This document shows positions 60,656 through 64,000 of a stretch of 64,000 nucleotides of DNA, piece after piece. The stretch is taken from the NCBI RefSeq assembly GCF_018343535.1, contig NZ_JAGYPF010000003.1, forward strand, positions 186,001-250,000, read 5' to 3'. Within the stretch, counting starts at the first letter, position 1. Every line of letters begins with the position of its first letter. Under the pieces are notes generated by a model, which was given only the letters and a program-made list of their open reading frames with translations, had not been told where the DNA came from and did no database searches. A program made the translations under genes and the position numbers. Source of the stretch: Neobacillus rhizophilus (lineage in GTDB: Bacteria > Bacillota > Bacilli > Bacillales > Cytobacillaceae).

Positions 60656-61010
60656 TTTGGACCTCCCAATATTTTTTAATTTATACCATTTTTTTAATTC
60701 TAATAATATTTTGAATATACACTATTGCGTAGATTTTTAAAAGTAGTTTTTCAAAAATATTTATAATATTGAGATAATAAATTTTTATTCCTAATAACGT
60801 TTATCTATTCATAGATTTTAATTTATTACTTTATTAATAAGCTAAAATAATATTATTTATATAGTTTTTTAAAGTCTTACATGTCCCTAATTCACTTAGT
60901 TCACTTTTTTAGAATATTCAAAGCGGTATCCCCTGGGTATTAGCCGTTGCTCCTCCACTAATACCTACATATTGTATATCACATGCACATAAATAAAGGA
61001 GATCAGCCCA
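60656..61010. other. AT-rich divergent intergenic region
   Basis: About 350 bases between the divergent binding-protein gene and a small coiled-coil gene. Very AT-rich up to 60900. An eight-base inverted repeat GGTATTAG/CTAATACC with a 14-base loop lies at about 60936-60965. No riboswitch or small gene with a proper ribosome site was found. Confidence 0.4.
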
Positions 61011-61307
61011 ATGAATCCATACGGTTATTATCATATCCCGCAATCGCAAGTGGACCATAATGCCTATGTCCCACAAACCCTCCCTCATGGAACCCAAGTT
61101 CAGTTTGACCCGAATAGACAACCGCAGCAGCTTGAGCCCAGGGTAAACCAACTCGAAAGAGAAAATAATCGCCAGCAGCAGGAAATCGAGCGGCTTTCTC
61201 GTGAAGTTAACCAGCTTTCGCGCCGCCTGCAGCGTGTAAATCAACGCCTTCGTGCTGTTGAAAGAAGATTTAACTTTCCGTTTACTCCATTCGATGGGGA
61301 ATTTTAA
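61011..61307 (+). CDS. Small Tyr/Pro/Gln-rich coiled-coil protein
   Basis: A 98-residue protein with AAAGGAG upstream. The N-terminus is Tyr/Pro/His-rich (MNPYGYYHIPQSQVDHNAYVPQ). The middle (residues 45-90) is a coiled coil of Glu, Gln, Arg and Leu heptads (QLERENNRQQQEIERLSREV). This composition resembles spore-coat or exosporium-associated proteins of Bacilli, but no family is identified. A terminator follows at once. Confidence 0.75.
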   Translation: MNPYGYYHIPQSQVDHNAYVPQTLPHGTQVQFDPNRQPQQLEPRVNQLERENNRQQQEIERLSREVNQLSRRLQRVNQRLRAVERRFNFPFTPFDGEF

Positions 61308-61309
61308 TA

Positions 61310-61344
61310 AAAATGAACCAGGTCCAGCACCTGGTTCATTTTTA
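61310..61344. terminator. Terminator of the coiled-coil protein gene
   Basis: AAAAATGAACCAGGT pairs perfectly with ACCTGGTTCATTTTT around a five-base loop, giving T-runs in both directions. Confidence 0.9.
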
Positions 61345-61477
61345 TTCCCCCGTAAGGTCTCCTTTCAAGTTCTCAAACCTCGTTATAAAAAATATGTTAC
61401 ATAATCTCACAGAATCCCTGACAAAACTCAAAAATTCAGATAAATTTTTCCATATAAAACTTGAGAGGATGATTCAT

Positions 61478-61615
61478 ATGAATCAAAAAAATTCTGTTCG
61501 ATTAGCTAAAACGATTCTTCTTTTAGATCAATTACGGGATGAGTTATATGAAGAACTCATGAAAAACCTGGGTTCAAGGGGACACGAATTATTAAGAAGA
61601 CTTCAAAACCTTTAA
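61478..61615 (+). CDS. 45-residue helical protein, unknown function
   Basis: The ATG at 61478 follows GAGAGG at nine bases. The product (begins MNQKNSVRLAKTILLLDQLR, ends LLRRLQNL) is predicted to be entirely helical, with acidic and basic faces. Open frame further upstream runs through the preceding terminator and is not used. Its size recalls Spo0E- or Sin-like small helical regulators, but I cannot assign it. Confidence 0.5.
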   Translation: MNQKNSVRLAKTILLLDQLRDELYEELMKNLGSRGHELLRRLQNL

Positions 61616-61676
61616 GCGTGGAGGATGTTTCACTATATACCCTGTTAAATTTATTCCCAAATCAAAACAAAATAAA

Positions 61677-61710
61677 TGTCAAATCCAATTACATGTGAGA
61701 AAATATAACA
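61677..61710 (+). promoter_or_regulatory. Two abutting TnrA boxes before tnrA
   Basis: TGTCAAATCCAATTACA (61677-61693) and TGTGAGAAAATATAACA (61694-61710) each match TGTNA-N7-TNACA perfectly and lie end to end. They indicate autoregulation of the downstream tnrA gene. Confidence 0.85.
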
Positions 61711-61765
61711 TAAAAATATATTAAGATGTATTGGACCTTAGAATGGAGTGTGGTGAGAATAAAAC

Positions 61766-62104
61766 ATGGGAAATGAATCATCTTACAAAGATAAAAAGGT
61801 CATTACCATCGGCATCGTTAGAGAACTTACCGGTTTATCCGAAAGACAGATTCGTTACTATGAAGAGCGGAAACTCATTTTTCCGGAAAGAACCGCCGGC
61901 GGCAGCCGGAAATACTCGTTCGCAGACGTGGAACTATTAGTGGAAATCGCAAACAAAATTGAGGACGGTGTCCAGACACACGAAATCAGAAAGGAAATGT
62001 TGAAAGCACAAAAGAAACAAAACCAGGAAGAAATTCGCAGAAAGATGATACAAGGCCAGCTAAATGCCCAATTTGGGATACGAAAAGGCCCAGCTTCTCA
62101 TTAA
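61766..62104 (+). CDS. tnrA: TnrA, nitrogen-limitation regulator (MerR/GlnR family)
   Basis: A 112-residue MerR-type protein. The HTH ([63 protein letters not shown]) is nearly the TnrA sequence of B. subtilis. The short Gln/Lys-rich tail ends near [11 protein letters not shown], the part that binds feedback-inhibited glutamine synthetase. It activates ammonium uptake and other nitrogen genes when glutamine is low. Two perfect TnrA boxes precede it and one precedes amtB. No glnA lies beside it, which favours TnrA over GlnR. Confidence 0.93.
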   Translation: MGNESSYKDKKVITIGIVRELTGLSERQIRYYEERKLIFPERTAGGSRKYSFADVELLVEIANKIEDGVQTHEIRKEMLKAQKKQNQEEIRRKMIQGQLNAQFGIRKGPASH

Positions 62105-62121
62105 AGAAGCCGGGCTTTTTT
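62088..62121. terminator. Terminator of tnrA
   Basis: GCCCAGCTTCT pairs with AGAAGCCGGGC (one mismatch), followed by TTTTTT. It overlaps the stop codon. Confidence 0.85.
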
Positions 62122-62185
62122 GTTGTCTCTGGGCTGACTCTGATTCAAATTTCAACATCGATGACCTTCTAAGTAGCAAAAACCA

Positions 62186-62202
62186 TGTAAGAATTCCTAA
62201 CA
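62186..62202 (+). promoter_or_regulatory. TnrA box of amtB
   Basis: TGTAAGAATTCCTAACA is a perfect TGTNA-N7-TNACA site. A second near-match (one base off) lies at 62252-62268, close to the ribosome site. Confidence 0.85.
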
Positions 62203-62289
62203 AGATTGTAGAACTACTAACAAATTAATGTAAAAATACAACTACACCAAACGTTACAAATACTAACATACTTTAAAGGAGGAACAATC

Positions 62290-63549
62290 ATGGATACTTT
62301 ATTTTTAATGAACAGTCTGTGGGTGATGCTGGGAGCAGTCCTAGTCATCTTGATGATCGGTGGCTTCATCCTCTTGGAAACAGGATCAACTCGAATGAAA
62401 AATGCCGGTCATGTGGCCGGGAAAACCATTCTTACCTTTGGTATTGGCTCCATTGTATTTTGGGCCGTTGGCTATGGCCTCATTTTTGGTAAAGGAAATT
62501 CGCTTATTGGTTTCTCCGACTTCTTTTACTCAGGATATGAAATTGATGGTTTAGCGCTATCAGGTTCAGTATTCTTCCTATTCCAATTAGCATTTGCAGG
62601 CATTTCATTAACAATCGCCCTTGGGGGATTTGCCGAACGCGCTAAATTAGGCGCCTATCTCGTCTTCGCCCTCCTATTTTCCGTTATCGTCTATCCGCCG
62701 ATTGCCCATTGGATCTGGGGTGGAGGCTGGCTCGCGGAGCATGGTAAACAAGATTTTGCTGGCTCCACTGTTGTTCATTTAACAGGAGCGATGGCGGCAT
62801 TGGCAGCTACGATTATCTTAAAACCGAGGATCGGCAAATATAATAAGGATGGCTCCGCTAATAATCTTGCCGGTCATAACCAAGTATTTACCGCCCTTAG
62901 CGTGTTGCTTTTATGGGTAGGCTGGTTCGGCTTCAACGCCGGCAGCACGTTATCGGTTGACAAAGCCTTTTTCGGTTTTGTTGCCATCAATACCAACTTG
63001 GCCGCCGCAGCCGGTACCGTCGCGGCGATGATTATCTCTTGGATGGTTTTAGGAAAAGCCGATGTGCCGATGATGCTTAACGGGGCACTAGCAGGCCTTG
63101 TAGCAATTACCGCTTCTTGCGCATTTGTTGAAACTTGGGCTGCAGTGGTGATCGGATTTATTGCAGGAATCCTCGTCTTCTACAGCATTCGTTTTTTTGA
63201 AAAAAGAAAAATTGATGATCCGATTGCAGCATTATCCGTTCATGGTACAGCAGGAGTTTGGGGTACCCTGTCAACTGGATTCTTCGCCACAAAAGATTTA
63301 GCAACGGTTGGGCAGCCGGGATTATTTTATGGTGGCGGCCTGCACCAACTAGGTGTTCAAGCAATGGGGGTTTTGGTGTGCGGCGCCTTTGCCTTTATTG
63401 TCTCTTTTATCCTTCTTAAGATAATGAAAACAGCAATGAACGGACTGAGAGTAACTGAAGAGGAAGAAATTATCGGTCTTGATATGAGCGAACACGGCAG
63501 CTACGGCTACCCTGAATTACTGAAATCCGAACAACGGCTTAATGCTTAA
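62290..63549 (+). CDS. amtB: Ammonium transporter AmtB/NrgA
   Basis: A 419-residue Amt family channel with 11 TM helices. Family stretches are GGFILLETGSTRMKN, GDFAER-like GGFAERAKLGAYLVF, VVHLTGAMAALAATIILKPR, WVGWFGFNAGSTL and AALSVHGTAGVWGTLSTGFFA, which contains one pore His (the other is in VVHLTG). It brings in ammonium under nitrogen limitation. A perfect TnrA box lies about 100 bases upstream. In B. subtilis the next gene is the PII protein glnK; here it is not. Confidence 0.95.
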   Translation: MDTLFLMNSLWVMLGAVLVILMIGGFILLETGSTRMKNAGHVAGKTILTFGIGSIVFWAVGYGLIFGKGNSLIGFSDFFYSGYEIDGLALSGSVFFLFQLAFAGISLTIALGGFAERAKLGAYLVFALLFSVIVYPPIAHWIWGGGWLAEHGKQDFAGSTVVHLTGAMAALAATIILKPRIGKYNKDGSANNLAGHNQVFTALSVLLLWVGWFGFNAGSTLSVDKAFFGFVAINTNLAAAAGTVAAMIISWMVLGKADVPMMLNGALAGLVAITASCAFVETWAAVVIGFIAGILVFYSIRFFEKRKIDDPIAALSVHGTAGVWGTLSTGFFATKDLATVGQPGLFYGGGLHQLGVQAMGVLVCGAFAFIVSFILLKIMKTAMNGLRVTEEEEIIGLDMSEHGSYGYPELLKSEQRLNA

Positions 63550-63564
63550 ATTATTTATTACAAA

Positions 63565-63592
63565 GAGGCTGTCGAGGACAGCCTCCTCTTTC
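63565..63592. terminator. Terminator after amtB
   Basis: GAGGCTGTC pairs perfectly with GACAGCCTC around three bases, followed by CTCTTTCT. The U-tract is interrupted, so read-through into the next gene is possible. Confidence 0.65.
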
Positions 63593-63610
63593 TAAAAGGG
63601 GTGGAAGTTA

Positions 63611-64000
63611 ATGGCGTACTCCTGCTATATGGAAATCCGTAAATTTCGCGATGACAAAATAAAGCAAGCATCTCACGACCACATTAAATTAAATCAACTC
63701 CACGATGAAATAATGAAAAAGGTCATCCATTTAGCCTTAAGTCAAACTGCTGAAAAGCTCGGACCTTTGCCCTGTCCATTCTCATTTTTTGTCATGGGTT
63801 CAGCCGGCCGGCTTGAACAGTCTATCTGGAGCGACCAAGATCATGGAATTATTTATCAGGATGATCGTGTTGAAACAAAGGTTTATTTCCTTGAACTAGG
63901 AAAAGAAATTTCAAAGGGGTTATTCCAAGCCGGATATTCTTATTGTGATGGCGGGGTGATGGCCAGCAATCCGTTGTGGTGCAAATCCTTATATGAATGG
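63611..64000 (+). CDS. DUF294/GlnD-like nucleotidyltransferase, truncated by the window end
   Basis: The first 130 residues of a protein that runs beyond the window. The nucleotidyltransferase motif VMGSAGRLEQSIWSDQDHGIIY (GSxGRxE and DxD-like DQDH) matches DUF294 and the GlnD uridylyltransferase core. AAAAGGGGTGG lies upstream of the ATG at 63611. It follows amtB in the slot where glnK usually sits, suggesting a link to nitrogen signalling. Whether CBS domains or other parts are present cannot be seen. Confidence 0.7.
   Translation, partial: MAYSCYMEIRKFRDDKIKQASHDHIKLNQLHDEIMKKVIHLALSQTAEKLGPLPCPFSFFVMGSAGRLEQSIWSDQDHGIIYQDDRVETKVYFLELGKEISKGLFQAGYSYCDGGVMASNPLWCKSLYEW

Noticed and set aside
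60918..61244. A 108-codon minus-strand frame opposite the coiled-coil protein gene
   Set aside because: The plus-strand gene has a perfect ribosome site, a terminator and biased composition. The opposite frame is its shadow.
61313..61477. N-terminal extension of the 45-residue protein
   Set aside because: It would start inside the perfect terminator of the preceding gene.

Overview
This window comes from a low-GC, endospore-forming-type Bacillaceae chromosome. The evidence is Bacillus-style Shine-Dalgarno sites (AAAGGAGG), TTG and GTG starts, a TnrA-type MerR regulator with TnrA boxes, two MhqR boxes, CcpA cre-like sites, KinB-like sporulation-type kinases and YfkAB. A Neobacillus or Mesobacillus-like genus is plausible, but that is inference. 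I see no rRNA, tRNA, CRISPR array or prophage. One group II intron is present.

Layout. 1-1.7 kb: copC/copD. 1.7-5 kb: acyl-CoA synthetase, SCP2 protein and TetR regulator. 5-6.1 kb: NapH/CcoG-like polyferredoxin. 6.4-8 kb: glutaminyl-tRNA synthetase, unusual in Bacillaceae. 8-16.3 kb: a respiratory block on the minus strand. It runs from a b-type cytochrome-like membrane subunit through a cytoplasmic NasC/NarB-like molybdopterin enzyme, a four-cluster ferredoxin subunit, a Tat-exported Rieske protein and three small proteins. A terminator follows, then a Nre-like sensory cassette (soluble kinase, NarL-type regulator, GAF protein, PAS kinase). 16.3-22 kb: a signalling island. Two proteins share one multi-TM sensor fused to different outputs (histidine kinase and HD-GYP). 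The HD-GYP gene overlaps a 20-residue Cys-Trp-Trp-Cys micropeptide gene, which is followed by a terminator and a PqqD-like/M50 membrane protease. I consider this the best candidate for an undescribed system, a ribosomally made modified or processed signalling peptide.

22-33.7 kb: amidase, a decayed T-box leader with an intact promoter, C39-like peptidase, ThrE-type exporter pair, cstA with its YbdD partner, a PadR/DHA2 efflux pair, an MhqR-controlled dioxygenase and an esterase. 33.9-37.7 kb: gluconate kinase, RpiR regulator and permease. 37.9-43.7 kb: MFS pump, panE, yfkAB, recQ. 43.9-52 kb: asparaginase, a 56-residue membrane protein behind a textbook FNR-type promoter, fatty-acid CoA ligase and acyl-CoA dehydrogenase, a sortase-anchored SGNH hydrolase, a D-2-hydroxyacid dehydrogenase and RtcB. 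52.2-54.7 kb: nine 52-bp tandem hairpin repeats abutting a group II intron that sits directly behind a terminator. 54.8-61.6 kb: TPR-dynamin GTPase, an unknown protein, an amino-acid ABC transporter and two small proteins. 61.7-64 kb: nitrogen control, with tnrA behind two abutting TnrA boxes, amtB behind another, and a truncated DUF294 nucleotidyltransferase.

Functional themes are anaerobic and nitrate-linked respiration (8-16 kb, the FNR promoter at 45.05 kb), carbon-overflow control (cre-like sites at cstA and the acyl-CoA dehydrogenase), fatty-acid use and nitrogen limitation. Most start codons were chosen from visible Shine-Dalgarno sites. Membrane segment counts were made by eye.
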